Shown: positions 42,499-51,502, counted from the first letter of the stretch. The stretch is DNA of 64,000 bases from JBGASG01 sp046328035 (GCA_046328035.1 JAXLXI010000008.1:124001-188000), one strand, 5' to 3'. The notes: generated by a model not told the origin, from the letters alone. Numbers and translations are program-made.

Positions 42499-42524
42499 GC
42501 ACATGCAAAGTCGGGGGAGAATTG

Positions 42525-44978
42525 ATGTCAGCGAGCGTATTCACATACGTCGGCTTATTTCTCGTAGCCATGTCCACGCTCATGTACGAGGTGCTACTTA
42601 CACGCATCTTCAGTGTCACAACCTGGTATCACTTCGCCTTTTTGTCGATATCGGTAACATTGTTCGGGCTGGCAGCAGGCGGCATCGCGGTCTATCTGAA
42701 GCCAAACTACTTCAAGCCAGAGAAAACCAACGAACACCTGGCAATCAGCTCACTCGCATTTGCCGCTCTTTCGACAATCGCAGTTTTGGTGCACTTGTAT
42801 GGCCCTTACCTGCTGGGCAATGCCAATGCCGCGATCATCATCGTTGCCTCCTTGATGGCCACCTTGCCTTTCACGATTGCCGCCCTGACGGCCAGCGGCG
42901 TGGCCATTTCGCTGGCTCTGACCAGATTTCCCAGACAAGTCAATTCGCTGTATGCCGTCGATCTTTTGGGAGCGGGGCTGGGCTGTCTTGCCGTCGTTTT
43001 TTCCCTGAGATTTGTGGACGGTATCACTGATGTTTTTGCGATTTCAGCTCTGGCTTCGCTGTCAGCTCTTTGCTTTGCATTAAAGGGCGACAGCAAAAAG
43101 CTGATCGCCTCCAGCACAATCGCAGTGGCACTGTTCGGACTTTTATCGGGGGCGCAAGCTGTTTCTTATCAACAGCAACACCCGCTTGTCGCAGTCCACT
43201 GGACAAAGGGGCTGCCGGAAGCGGAAAACCTCTACCAGTTGTGGAACTCGTTCTCGCGCGTGCGCGTGTTCGGCAGTCCAGATCAGATGCAGCCAGCCGA
43301 TGCCTATGGCTTGAGTCCGAAGGTAGCTGCAACCGCCAAAGCTCGCTTCGCCTATTTGGATATCGATGGTGGCGCCGCCACACCGATTCTCAAATTCGAC
43401 GGCGACGTTAAAGCCGTCGACCATCTCAGGTACGAGATATCCAATCTGGCGCACCACTTTCGCAAACACGCCGATGTAGCGGTAATTGGTGCCGGCGGCG
43501 GGAAGGATGTTCTCTCCGCACTGGTTTTCGATCAAAATCACGTCACTGCTATCGATATCAATGAGAACATCTTCAAGGCTGTCCACGATCGATATGGCGA
43601 CTACAGCGGGCATCTTCGTCAGAATCCCAAGATTAGCCTCGTCAATGACGAAGCTCGCAGCTTCATCACCCGCACTGATCAAAAGTTCGACATCATTCAA
43701 ATCTCGATGATAGATACATGGGCAGCAACTTCAAGTGGTGCCTACTCTCTCTCGGAGAACGGTCTGTACACCACCGAGTGCTTCAAGATTCTCCTCAATC
43801 ACCTGAAGCCCAACGGCATCCTGACAGTCTCACGCTGGTATTCGCACGGCATCCCGTCTGAGTTCTACAGGCTGACCGCCCTGGCGGCGGAAAGTCTCAA
43901 GCAAGAGGGTGTCCAGCACCCGGAACAACACATCATGGCATTCCGGAACATGCCGCCCGATAACATGAAGCTGATGATTCCCGACGGCATCGGCACCATT
44001 TTGATCAGCAAAGACCCATTCACGGAAGACGACTATAAGACGGCCGAGAAAGTCGCGCAGGAGTTGCAGTTCGATCTGGTATTCGCCGGTCCCAAACACA
44101 GCGACGAAAACATAGCTCGTTTAGCGACTGGAGAGGATCCCAATGTCGCGGCGCCCAGCGTGCCCTTCAACTTGAAGGCCCCGACCGATGACAGCCCTTT
44201 CTTCTTCCAGGCGATCAGCTTGCGTCACTTGTTCGATCGTCAGGCACTGGCACCAACCATGAACGTCACCAATATTATGGCTGGTCTCATGCTGCTGATC
44301 GCTGGACTGGCGACGCTGGTAATCACGTTCTACTGCATCCGCATTCCATATTTGCAGACTTCGGACAAACAGTCGGTGGTACGGGCAGCACCACTCTTTG
44401 CCTACTTTTTTGCCATCGGCTCCGGGTTTATGTTCATAGAGATCTCGCAAATCGAAAGATTGACCATCTTTCTCGGGCATCCCGTGTACGGGCTGTCCGT
44501 AGTTTTGTTTGCACTTTTGATTTCCACAGGGCTCGGAAGCTTCATATCGGAGTACTGGCTGGTACGCCGACAAACAAATCCACAACTTGCTCCACTTTCG
44601 ATTGTAGTGATACTGATTTTGTATGCCCTCGTCTCCGGCAGCATGCTTGAAAGTACCAATACTCAGCCAATCGCGGTGCGCATCGCCACAGCCTCCGCAT
44701 TACTTCTGCCGGTTGGGCTGGCATTAGGCAGCGCATTTCCTGTCGGTATTCGAGCCGCAATTCGCATCAATCCCGCCCTGGCTCCGTGGCTCTGGGGGAT
44801 CAACGGCGCTGCCTCAGTGTGGACGTCGGTCCTGGCTATTATCGTTGCCATGTTTGGCGGTATCACTGTCTCATACTGCTGCGGCATTGCGTTCTACGTC
44901 TTAGCTGCTCTCGCGATTCGGGTCTGCGCCAAACAGGACCAGCCCACTACTGAATCGTCCAAACCAGTTGCGGAATAA
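42525..44978 (+). CDS. Membrane-embedded spermidine-synthase-like protein
   Basis: 817 aa from the ATG at 42525, after GGGGGAGA. About six membrane helices (1-200), then a soluble Rossmann domain (about 225-555), then about six more helices (565-805). The Rossmann part has the SAM-binding VAVIGAGGGKDVLSAL and TAIDINENIF, then FDIIQISMIDTWAATSSG and LKPNGILTVSRW, typical of the spermidine synthase/methyltransferase superfamily. The true SpeE signature with the catalytic Asp pair (DSSDP) is not seen, so polyamine synthesis is doubtful. MFS-like membrane halves around a SpeE-like domain occur widely in environmental bacteria without known function. Confidence 0.82.
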   Translation: MSASVFTYVGLFLVAMSTLMYEVLLTRIFSVTTWYHFAFLSISVTLFGLAAGGIAVYLKPNYFKPEKTNEHLAISSLAFAALSTIAVLVHLYGPYLLGNANAAIIIVASLMATLPFTIAALTASGVAISLALTRFPRQVNSLYAVDLLGAGLGCLAVVFSLRFVDGITDVFAISALASLSALCFALKGDSKKLIASSTIAVALFGLLSGAQAVSYQQQHPLVAVHWTKGLPEAENLYQLWNSFSRVRVFGSPDQMQPADAYGLSPKVAATAKARFAYLDIDGGAATPILKFDGDVKAVDHLRYEISNLAHHFRKHADVAVIGAGGGKDVLSALVFDQNHVTAIDINENIFKAVHDRYGDYSGHLRQNPKISLVNDEARSFITRTDQKFDIIQISMIDTWAATSSGAYSLSENGLYTTECFKILLNHLKPNGILTVSRWYSHGIPSEFYRLTALAAESLKQEGVQHPEQHIMAFRNMPPDNMKLMIPDGIGTILISKDPFTEDDYKTAEKVAQELQFDLVFAGPKHSDENIARLATGEDPNVAAPSVPFNLKAPTDDSPFFFQAISLRHLFDRQALAPTMNVTNIMAGLMLLIAGLATLVITFYCIRIPYLQTSDKQSVVRAAPLFAYFFAIGSGFMFIEISQIERLTIFLGHPVYGLSVVLFALLISTGLGSFISEYWLVRRQTNPQLAPLSIVVILILYALVSGSMLESTNTQPIAVRIATASALLLPVGLALGSAFPVGIRAAIRINPALAPWLWGINGAASVWTSVLAIIVAMFGGITVSYCCGIAFYVLAALAIRVCAKQDQPTTESSKPVAE

Positions 44979-45070
44979 AAAGAGACTCGCCCAATTCCTG
45001 AGCGCTCCCGCGCATCGCACGGGCGTTCGGAACTGAGCGAGTAGTTCACCTCAGAGCTGCGGGTCTCTTT
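44979..45070. terminator. Nested stem-loop between convergent genes
   Basis: An outer stem AAAGAGAC (44979-44986) with GTCTCTTT (45063-45070) encloses a long imperfect hairpin whose arms run from ACTCGC (44985) to GCGAGT (to 45042). It lies directly after one stop and just before the other, and ends with TTT on the plus strand. Confidence 0.6.
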
Positions 45071-45079
45071 GCGGGCGAA

Positions 45080-46462
45080 TCAACTACCTAAGTCGTAAGG
45101 ATTATCTGAATTCTGTCCGGATGTATCTCCCAATCCGGTGCCGGTGTCGGGAGGCGTGACACTGCCGGTATCCGGGACAGTGACACTGCCGGTGTCGGGA
45201 GGCGTACCTGTATCCGGGGAACCAGGACCGACATTAGTGTTATCAGTCACGGTACCAGATGTGGTGTCGCCAGTCGGTGCCGCCGTGCCGCTCAAACTCT
45301 GCTTGACCTGCTGCAGATAACCAACCATGGTTTGATCGGTATTCTTGGACAGGGCTTCATCGATGATGCCACTGGCGCTTGTGGCATCACCTGAGGCGGC
45401 TAGCGCCTGGGCATAAATCACGCGGGTGTACACCGCCTGGTTCTGCTCAGCGGCAATTTCCTGTCCGAGCGAACTGATGGCGAATAGCTTGTCCTGGAAC
45501 GGTGCCGTCACCTGGTCTCTTTGATCGAGAAGCGATCCGGCGTTAGGCAACAACTGCAATAGCTGACCGCGGATCTGAGCCTTGTCTTCCGCAGAGACTG
45601 CTGAGTCCAGCATGGAGAGTAAAGCCTGCCCCTGGGCTTGCTGATTTTGATCGGGCAATTGCGAAATGCCTGTCATCAATTGATTGTTTATGTCGCTGAT
45701 TTGTGTGACGACATCCTGAGTGAGTGCCGCATTGAGTTCTTGATCTTTCTGTGAGAATTCGGCTTGCAGCCCGGCAAGCCGCGGCGATTGACCGCTGTCT
45801 GCCTGCTGAATAGCAGCTTCGAATTGCTGCTTCAGTTCAGGGGTCATCTGCCCCGCCTCTCTCACTTGCTGCCCGAGCGCAACAACAGCCTGGAAGGGTG
45901 AAGTCGCAGTGCTGGTATCGCTGGTGGTTGCATCCGTAACGGTAGTGCCGTCGCCGGTACCGGCGTCACCTTCATAAGTAGGGTTGTAAGTGCCGTCACC
46001 GACCGTTCCGTTGTTGGTGGCGGACGGATCGCCGCCCGTGTTTAGCGTCGGATCACCGGAGTAGTCATAAGCTTGCGAAACTGCAGAGGCAGCTTTCATG
46101 ACCGCTGCGGTATCAGTCGAGCCTCCATCAAATCTTTGTCCCGGTCCGCCCGGCGGCATATCAGACCAGATGCCCGGATCGCGATTCCAGCGTCCGTCTC
46201 TAGGACCTTCGGCCCAGATGCCCGGATCACCATTGAAGCGTCCGTCTCTGGGACCTTGCGCCCAGATGCCCGGATCACCGTTCCATGGTCCCCCGTCCTG
46301 CGGACCCGGACCCCCGTCTCGGTTCATATCCCAGGCATGACAAATTTGAACTCCCTGGCAATCGTCTGGAAACTGGTCATTTCTTCTGTAACCGTCATTG
46401 GGTACGCCATTCGGCGGGCCGGAATCATCAGACGGCCCAATAGTAATCTGATCGTGCGACAT
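45080..46462 (-). CDS. Repeat-rich hypothetical protein
   Basis: 460 aa, no signal peptide. The N-terminal third is Gly/Pro/Asp-rich and contains three tandem 16-residue units around DPGIW(A/S)xGPRDGR, encoded by 48-base repeats at 46167-46290. Residues about 185-390 are helical and Gln-rich with a TPR flavour (LGQEIAAEQNQAVYTRVIYA, ALAASGDATSASGIIDEALS). The C-terminus carries PDTGSVT-type repeats. I recognise no family; the low-complexity ends suggest a surface or scaffold protein. It converges on the preceding gene across a stem-loop. Confidence 0.7.
   Translation of the reverse strand: MSHDQITIGPSDDSGPPNGVPNDGYRRNDQFPDDCQGVQICHAWDMNRDGGPGPQDGGPWNGDPGIWAQGPRDGRFNGDPGIWAEGPRDGRWNRDPGIWSDMPPGGPGQRFDGGSTDTAAVMKAASAVSQAYDYSGDPTLNTGGDPSATNNGTVGDGTYNPTYEGDAGTGDGTTVTDATTSDTSTATSPFQAVVALGQQVREAGQMTPELKQQFEAAIQQADSGQSPRLAGLQAEFSQKDQELNAALTQDVVTQISDINNQLMTGISQLPDQNQQAQGQALLSMLDSAVSAEDKAQIRGQLLQLLPNAGSLLDQRDQVTAPFQDKLFAISSLGQEIAAEQNQAVYTRVIYAQALAASGDATSASGIIDEALSKNTDQTMVGYLQQVKQSLSGTAAPTGDTTSGTVTDNTNVGPGSPDTGTPPDTGSVTVPDTGSVTPPDTGTGLGDTSGQNSDNPYDLGS
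46167..46290. repeat. 48-base tandem repeat inside coding sequence
   Basis: CAGATGCCCGGATC recurs at 46167, 46215 and 46263, exactly 48 bases apart, with similar sequence between. It encodes the 16-residue repeat of the surrounding gene and could vary in copy number between strains. Confidence 0.8.
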
Positions 46463-46641
46463 CAGGTGGCACCTCGGGGCTTTGCGGGAACTTGACAGTA
46501 ACCCCCGGTTCCCCCGACCGCAATGGTGAAAATACGAAACCCGCGTTCAATCACAATCCCGTCACGGATTAGCGGTCTCGACCGTACAGCGTCATGCCTG
46601 CAACCCGCACCACATTCGGTGCCTGAAGCGAAGCGGCAAAG

Positions 46642-46671
46642 AGAAGGCGGTGGCAAACGCCACCGCCTTCT
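46642..46671. terminator. Strong bidirectional terminator after ahcY
   Basis: A perfect 13-pair stem (46642-46654 with 46659-46671) with an AAAC loop lies 31 bases after the ahcY stop. The minus strand continues TCTTTGCC-like and the plus strand TAGTTTCTTTCTC. Confidence 0.88.
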
Positions 46672-46702
46672 AGTTTCTTTCTCAGCCTGACTTGTGCAGG
46701 TG

Positions 46703-47986
46703 TTATGTACCGGTTTTCCAGGAGCTCATGTACTCGAGCATTTCCGGTGTCAGTTTGTCGATGCCGACATTGAGCGATTGCAGCTTGATGGTGGCGATTT
46801 CGCGATCTACTGCTTCCGGAAGAATGTGCACGGCATTGGTCAGTTTGCCTTTGTTCTTGGCGAGATGCTCAACAGCCAGCGCCTGGTTGGCAAAACTCAT
46901 ATCCATGACGGAGGCCGGGTGACCTTCGGCGCAAGCCAGGTTGACCAGACGTCCTTCGGCCAGGACATAGATGCGGTTGCCATTCTTCAGTGTGTACTCT
47001 TCAGTGAACTGGCGAGCCGGCGCTTTGGACTTGGCGGCTTTCTCCAGACCGGTGAGGTTCAGCTCGAGGTCGAAGTGACCGGAGTTGCAAACGATAGCGC
47101 CGTCCTTCATTTTCTCGAAGTGCGGGACATCGATGACGTGGCGGTTGCCGGTGACGGTGACGAATACATCACCGATCGCGGCTGCATCAGAGATAGACAT
47201 GACGCGATTGCCGTCCATAACTGCTTCCAATGCCCGCACCGGATCTACTTCGGTAACGATGACGTTGGCGCCCAGACCGCGCGCTCTCATGGCGCAGCCT
47301 TTACCGCACCAGCCGTAGCCGAGCACGACAACGTTGCGTCCAGCCAACAGGCGGTTGGTGGCGCGGATGATACCATCGATTGTCGATTGACCGGTACCAT
47401 AACGGTTGTCGAACAGGTGCTTGGTTTGCGAGTCGTTGACGGCAATTGCCGGGAACGGCAGTTCACCGTCTTTTTCCATGGCGCGCAAGCGGGTGAGACC
47501 GGTGGTGGTTTCTTCCGTTGAACCAATGACGTCGGCTATCTGATTTTTGCGCTCCTGAACGAGCGTGGCGACCAGATCCGACCCGTCATCAATGATCAGC
47601 TGGGGCTTATGGTCGAGCGCGACTTGGATATGCTTGTGATAAGTAGGAATGTCTTCGCCTTTGATGGCGAACACAGAAATTTCGGCATTCTTGACAAGCG
47701 CCGCTGCTACATCATCTTGAGTAGACAGAGGGTTTGAGGCGATGACCACGCAATCCGCACCGCCGGCTTTCAAAGTCAGTGCCAGGTTGGCGGTTTCAGT
47801 CGTGACGTGAGCACATGCTGAAATGCGCAATCCTTTTAAAGGCTTTTCTTTCTCGAAACGCTCACGAATTTTTTTCAGCACCGGCATGTCGGCGCCGGCC
47901 CAATCGATGCGCTTCTGCCCCTGTTCGGCGAGATTCAGATCCTTAACGTCGTACTTCACTGCTGTCGTATTGCTCACCGAAGGCAC
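46703..47986 (-). CDS. ahcY: Adenosylhomocysteinase
   Basis: 427 aa. Hydrolyses S-adenosylhomocysteine to adenosine and homocysteine, removing the inhibitor of methyltransferases. Marks: CAHVTTETANLALTL, GSTEETTTGLTRLRAM, FPAIAVNDSQTKHLFDNRYG, the NAD-binding VVLGYGWCGKGCAMRARGLG, VTEVDP, VCNSGHFDLELN, and GRLVNLACAEGHPASVMDMS (20 residues). The short form, without the roughly 40-residue insert of many bacterial and eukaryal enzymes, is like the archaeal/thermophile type. No SAH riboswitch core is visible upstream. The window's methyltransferases depend on this step. Confidence 0.96.
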   Translation of the reverse strand: MPSVSNTTAVKYDVKDLNLAEQGQKRIDWAGADMPVLKKIRERFEKEKPLKGLRISACAHVTTETANLALTLKAGGADCVVIASNPLSTQDDVAAALVKNAEISVFAIKGEDIPTYHKHIQVALDHKPQLIIDDGSDLVATLVQERKNQIADVIGSTEETTTGLTRLRAMEKDGELPFPAIAVNDSQTKHLFDNRYGTGQSTIDGIIRATNRLLAGRNVVVLGYGWCGKGCAMRARGLGANVIVTEVDPVRALEAVMDGNRVMSISDAAAIGDVFVTVTGNRHVIDVPHFEKMKDGAIVCNSGHFDLELNLTGLEKAAKSKAPARQFTEEYTLKNGNRIYVLAEGRLVNLACAEGHPASVMDMSFANQALAVEHLAKNKGKLTNAVHILPEAVDREIATIKLQSLNVGIDKLTPEMLEYMSSWKTGT

Positions 47987-48256
47987 CTCACTAAATAATC
48001 GCGGAGAAGTGTCAATGGTAGCAAAAAGCAGGGCCCAAATGGCTCACAGTGCGGCACTTATGGACATCCATTAAGCCCATCGGCGACTAACACATTCACA
48101 CTTGCAATTCAACCATCGAAAGTTTAAAGTTTTGTTCACAAGGGCACAAGATAGCTAGAGAGAGCTTCTTGGAACTTAGAAACCGCAGCAGGGACGACTT
48201 GATCCAGCTGCCGGCTTCCTCTTGGCAACCCTTTTACTAGAACGGAATCTAAGCGA
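47987..48256. other. Divergent promoter region ahcY / secreted protein
   Basis: 270 bases with no gene seen. A GCTAGAGAGAG word near 48155 also occurs in front of the WecG/TagA gene (about 30763). Otherwise nothing definite. Confidence 0.3.
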
Positions 48257-49027
48257 ATGGCATCCTTCGAACAGACCAATCAAAACAACGCAGTCAAAGA
48301 AACACTCCTGCTGCTTGCCGCATTGGCTTGCTTGACCGCTGCCATCGCTCTTCTGCTCTCATCGCCGGCGCACGCACTCACACTCAAAGGCGACGCCCAC
48401 GTCACTGAACTAAAGCCGATGCTCGCCAAAACCACCACGCTGGCTCCCCAACCCGAAGAATTGCCACTGCCGGAAGACAATACATTCACCGCATCGGCGG
48501 TTGAACCGGCAGCTCCCGCCATTACCGCCCCCGCTGTTGGTCCCGCCTCCTTCTCCGCCGCAGCAGTGCAGACAGACAACACAGGCGCTGCCAGACCGCG
48601 CTGCCATCCCAGCAATACCTTTCCGGTCTCCTTCGCAGGCGAATGGCAATGTGAAAGCATCGTGGTGTCATCTGCGGTGCCTGATGTGGTGCCCGGACAA
48701 CACATTCGCTCGCAGGTCAACTTTGTCAAATCACCTCAAGGTCTGGTCTCTATGATCTGGAGCCAGTCAGGCTGGACGTCGACGCTCACCAGCCTGCGCG
48801 TCAAAGGTGAAAACCATGCCAGTACGCGCCGCCTCAACCATTATTGCGACGGCAGCTGGACCGCCAGCTCGCGCGACCGCTACACGCAAGTTTCCAACGA
48901 CCAACTGATCGCTACCAGCCGCGTCGAGCAGTATGTCAACGGTCAATACATCGGCACCTACACCACGCAATCAGTGCTGAAGCGCGTTGAGCCGATGCAA
49001 ACTCTTTCTTACGCTCGGTCTAAGTAA
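48257..49027 (+). CDS. Secreted or anchored hypothetical protein
   Basis: 256 aa. A hydrophobic segment at 16-40 (LLLLAALACLTAAIALLLSS, then PAHA) is a signal peptide or anchor after a polar 15-residue head. Residues 45-105 are Ala/Pro-rich. The conserved-looking part (about 115-250) starts with a Cys pair (RCHPSNTFPVSFAGEWQCES, 20 residues) and continues in beta strands with GLVSMIWSQSGW and YTQVSNDQLIATSRVEQYV. It resembles a small lipocalin-like or ligand-binding barrel, but I cannot name the family. Its stop directly abuts the stop of the convergent enolase gene. Confidence 0.7.
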   Translation: MASFEQTNQNNAVKETLLLLAALACLTAAIALLLSSPAHALTLKGDAHVTELKPMLAKTTTLAPQPEELPLPEDNTFTASAVEPAAPAITAPAVGPASFSAAAVQTDNTGAARPRCHPSNTFPVSFAGEWQCESIVVSSAVPDVVPGQHIRSQVNFVKSPQGLVSMIWSQSGWTSTLTSLRVKGENHASTRRLNHYCDGSWTASSRDRYTQVSNDQLIATSRVEQYVNGQYIGTYTTQSVLKRVEPMQTLSYARSK

Positions 49028-50347
49028 CTAGCGCACCGCTGCCGGTGACGGAGACTTAGCCGCCCTGCGGAACTGAGCAAACGACTTGGCACCGCGGAAG
49101 AGCGCTGTCGGTCCCAGATCTCGTTCGATGCGCAGCAATTGATTGTACTTAGCCGTGCGTTCAGAGCGGCATGGTGCACCGGTTTTGATCTGTCCGACTC
49201 CGGTTGCCACCGCCAGATCGGCGATTGTGTAGTCTTCCGTTTCACCGGAGCGATGGCTCATGACGTTGCCGTAGCCGCTTTCGCGAGCCAGCGAAATGGC
49301 ATCGAGAGTCTCCGTCAGCGTGCCGATCTGGTTTGGTTTGATCAAAATCGCATTCGCTACATGCATATCGATGCCCTTCTGCAAGCGCTTGATGTTGGTG
49401 ACGAAGAGATCATCGCCGACCAGTTGAATGCGATCGCCAAGGCGCTCAGTCATCAATTTCCAGGCGTCCCAATCTTCCTCCGCGACACCATCTTCGATAC
49501 TGACGATCGGATACTTGTCGCAAAGCTGCACGTAGAAATCAACCATCTCTTCGCGGCTGAGGGTGCGTCCCTCTTTCTCCAGAGCATACTTGCCGCCTTT
49601 GTAGAACTCGCTGGATGCCGGGTCGAGAGCCATGGCGATGTCGGTGCCGGCCTTGAATCCGGCCAGTTCGATGGCTTGCCCGATCAGTTCGAGGGCGGCT
49701 TCGTTGGACTTGAGAGCCGGCGCAAATCCACCTTCGTCACCAACCCCGGTGCTCAATCCTTTCTTATGCAAAAGCTCTTTGAGCGTGTGATAAACCTCGG
49801 TACCCCAGCGCAGCGAGTCTGCGAAGGTCGGTGCGCCGAGCGGCACGATCATGAATTCCTGGAAGTCGACGCCGTCTTCGGCGTGTTTGCCACCATTGAG
49901 GATATTCATCAAGGGCACAGGCAGAATGCACGCTGTGACGCCACCTACATAGCGAAAAACGGGCATTCCCATCGAGGTAGCGGCTGCCTTGGCGACCGCC
50001 AGGCTCACCGCCAGCAAAGCATTGGCACCGAGCTTGGACTTGTCATCGGTGCCATCCAATGCCACCAGTTCACGGTCGATGGCCGTCTGCTCCAGGGCAT
50101 TCGCGCCGACCAGCGCTTTGGCAATTACGTCATTGACGTTTTGCACGGCTTTCAGCACGCCCTTGCCCAGGTAGCGCTTCTTGTCCTTGTCGCGCAGTTC
50201 TACGGCTTCGAAGGTACCAGTAGATGCTCCCGACGGCACGGCCGCCCGACCGGCGGCTCCGTTTGCCAAGAGGACCGTCACTTCGACAGTCGGGTTGCCT
50301 CTTGAATCCAGAATCTCAAGAGCCGAAATCTCTTCAATGTGCGTCAT
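49028..50347 (-). CDS. eno: Enolase
   Basis: 439 aa. Converts 2-phosphoglycerate to phosphoenolpyruvate. Start chosen at the ATG at 50347 (MTHIEEISALEILDSRGNPT) with GGGGAA before it. Active-site marks: SGASTG loop, GGKHAEDGVDFQEFMI, GVGDEGGFAP with the catalytic Glu, metal Asp in MALDPASSEFY, SIEDG, GDDLFVTN, catalytic Lys in ILIKPNQIGTLTET, and SHRSGETEDYTIADLAVA. The 15-residue C-terminal tail after FRGAKSF is extra to many enolases. gpmI, the preceding step of glycolysis, is 29 kb away. Confidence 0.97.
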   Translation of the reverse strand: MTHIEEISALEILDSRGNPTVEVTVLLANGAAGRAAVPSGASTGTFEAVELRDKDKKRYLGKGVLKAVQNVNDVIAKALVGANALEQTAIDRELVALDGTDDKSKLGANALLAVSLAVAKAAATSMGMPVFRYVGGVTACILPVPLMNILNGGKHAEDGVDFQEFMIVPLGAPTFADSLRWGTEVYHTLKELLHKKGLSTGVGDEGGFAPALKSNEAALELIGQAIELAGFKAGTDIAMALDPASSEFYKGGKYALEKEGRTLSREEMVDFYVQLCDKYPIVSIEDGVAEEDWDAWKLMTERLGDRIQLVGDDLFVTNIKRLQKGIDMHVANAILIKPNQIGTLTETLDAISLARESGYGNVMSHRSGETEDYTIADLAVATGVGQIKTGAPCRSERTAKYNQLLRIERDLGPTALFRGAKSFAQFRRAAKSPSPAAVR

Positions 50348-50433
50348 CACAATTCCCCATGAATACAAAAGGCAACTCTTAAATAGAGTTCCTGATCTTG
50401 TCTGCCGCGGACAAATGCCGACTGGGCGGCATA

Positions 50434-50441
50434 AGTATAGC
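50434..50441 (-). promoter_or_regulatory. Possible -10 element of eno
   Basis: Minus-strand GCTATACT, about 86 bases before the enolase ATG. It shares the GCTATAAT-like core seen before other genes here. Confidence 0.3.
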
Positions 50442-50842
50442 TCAGAGCAGGGCGCAACTCAGTGCAGGGCGCCAGCTTATAACAAGTTGTAAGCAGACCT
50501 GACAGCCGGTAGTCGACCCGACATCAGCGACTCGATGTATAAGTCGCTGCCGGCATCTAGTGACTTATATATGCAAATATCGCGGACGATCATTTTGGTG
50601 CCTCGCTAATGGCTCGAAATCATTCCGATAAATATACGACACATACTTCCGCATGGCATCGTAGGTGGTATCACTCTTGGGCACCACCACTAGTGCTAGC
50701 GTGAGAGCCACCACATATCCGCTACTGAAATGGTGGCATCCCTTTGATCTCCCCATGGGATGGGCATCTCCGCTCGAATATACAAAATGCATGCCACCAA
50801 ATGCGATATTCATTTGCCACCAAAATTTTTTCTAGAAAATGC

Positions 50843-50869
50843 TTGCGTAATCCAAAGTTTGAGTATAAT
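50843..50869 (+). promoter_or_regulatory. Probable promoter of zinc-ribbon gene
   Basis: TTGCGT (50843-50848) and TATAAT (50864-50869) are 15 bases apart (16 if CTTGCG is the -35). The predicted leader of about 80 bases contains GGTATCACC and TTCTAGAA. Confidence 0.55.
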
Positions 50870-50954
50870 TTTTTGACTAAGACACCGTTCAGCAAAATTC
50901 CGGTGAAACCGCAGTTGGTATCACCATAAAAAAGATTCTAGAAAGCGGTTACAC

Positions 50955-51389
50955 ATGTCATCTCACGACGGAGACGTTCAAAACGGCCCGTATCCAGGCA
51001 GTTTCGAAGCAGTGCAAGACTACTTTCAACGGCGTCATTGCCGTCATTGCACCAGTCGATATGCTGCCGACGGTATCCAACTCGTCCGGGAAGAACCTGG
51101 TGCTTATGTGGTGCGCATCACCTGTTCAAAATGCCACCAACCACTTGGCACCGCTTTGATCGGATTGAGCAAAACTAACGATCCGTTTGCTGGCCAACCG
51201 GCCAAGCAAGAAGCCCCTCTGTTCCCCACTGATTGGTCAAAGCGCGACATAGAGCGCTTGTCAAATCAACCGGCAATCAGCTACGACGATGTTCTCAATG
51301 CGCACCAGTTTGTGCAAGGTTTGGGTGATGATTGGTCAGCCAACCTGCCAAAGATCTCCAGGCTGCGTCAACAACCGATACGCCACTAA
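50955..51389 (+). CDS. Small zinc-ribbon protein
   Basis: 144 aa, soluble. Cys29-x2-Cys32 (HCRHCTSRY) and Cys57-x2-Cys60 (TCSKCHQPLG) form a treble-clef-like zinc site. The rest has WSKRDIERLSNQPAISYDDVLNAHQFV, quoted here as the shorter WSKRDIERL and ISYDDVLNAHQF, which is helical. No family recognised. It has a well-formed promoter in an unusual half-site-rich region and ends at a strong terminator, so it is a single-gene unit under its own control. Confidence 0.75.
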   Translation: MSSHDGDVQNGPYPGSFEAVQDYFQRRHCRHCTSRYAADGIQLVREEPGAYVVRITCSKCHQPLGTALIGLSKTNDPFAGQPAKQEAPLFPTDWSKRDIERLSNQPAISYDDVLNAHQFVQGLGDDWSANLPKISRLRQQPIRH

Positions 51390-51464
51390 ATATGGTGCCG
51401 GACGGCATCAGGCGCTGTCCCGACTAGTCTTTCTCATCCCACCTGTTCCATCGAGTCCTCCTCC

Positions 51465-51499
51465 AAGCGGGCTTTCCCTCCGGAAGCCCGCTTATTTTT
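51465..51499 (+). terminator. Rho-independent terminator
   Basis: Stem AAGCGGGCTT (51465-51474) with AAGCCCGCTT (51484-51493), nine-base loop, then ATTTTTA. It ends the zinc-ribbon gene about 75 bases after its stop. Confidence 0.9.
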
Positions 51500-51502
51500 A
51501 GC

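Larger units (their letters stand above)
50348..50954. other. Long AT-rich intergenic region with half-site cluster
   Basis: 607 bases, clearly richer in A+T than the flanking genes, with no convincing gene. Repeated half-sites: GGTGCC (50597), GGTGGTATCAC (50664), GGGCACCACC (about 50680), GCCACCAC (50707), TGGTGGCATC (50731), TGCCACCA (50792 and 50815), TTGGTATCACC (50915). Two TTCTAGAA palindromes (50830-50837 inside TTTTCTAGAAAA, and 50936-50943) flank the promoter of the next gene. A minus-strand GCTATACT at 50434-50441 may serve eno. Confidence 0.5.

Noticed and set aside
42525..44978. Calling the large membrane protein a true spermidine synthase
   Set aside because: The catalytic acidic motif is missing, and membrane-embedded homologues have no shown polyamine activity.
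47987..48060. Possible SAH riboswitch upstream of ahcY
   Set aside because: The leader on the minus strand lacks the known conserved core and pairing pattern.
50565..50813. Open frame of 82 codons on the minus strand in the AT-rich gap after eno
   Set aside because: No ribosome site, odd composition, overlaps the half-site cluster; more likely chance.
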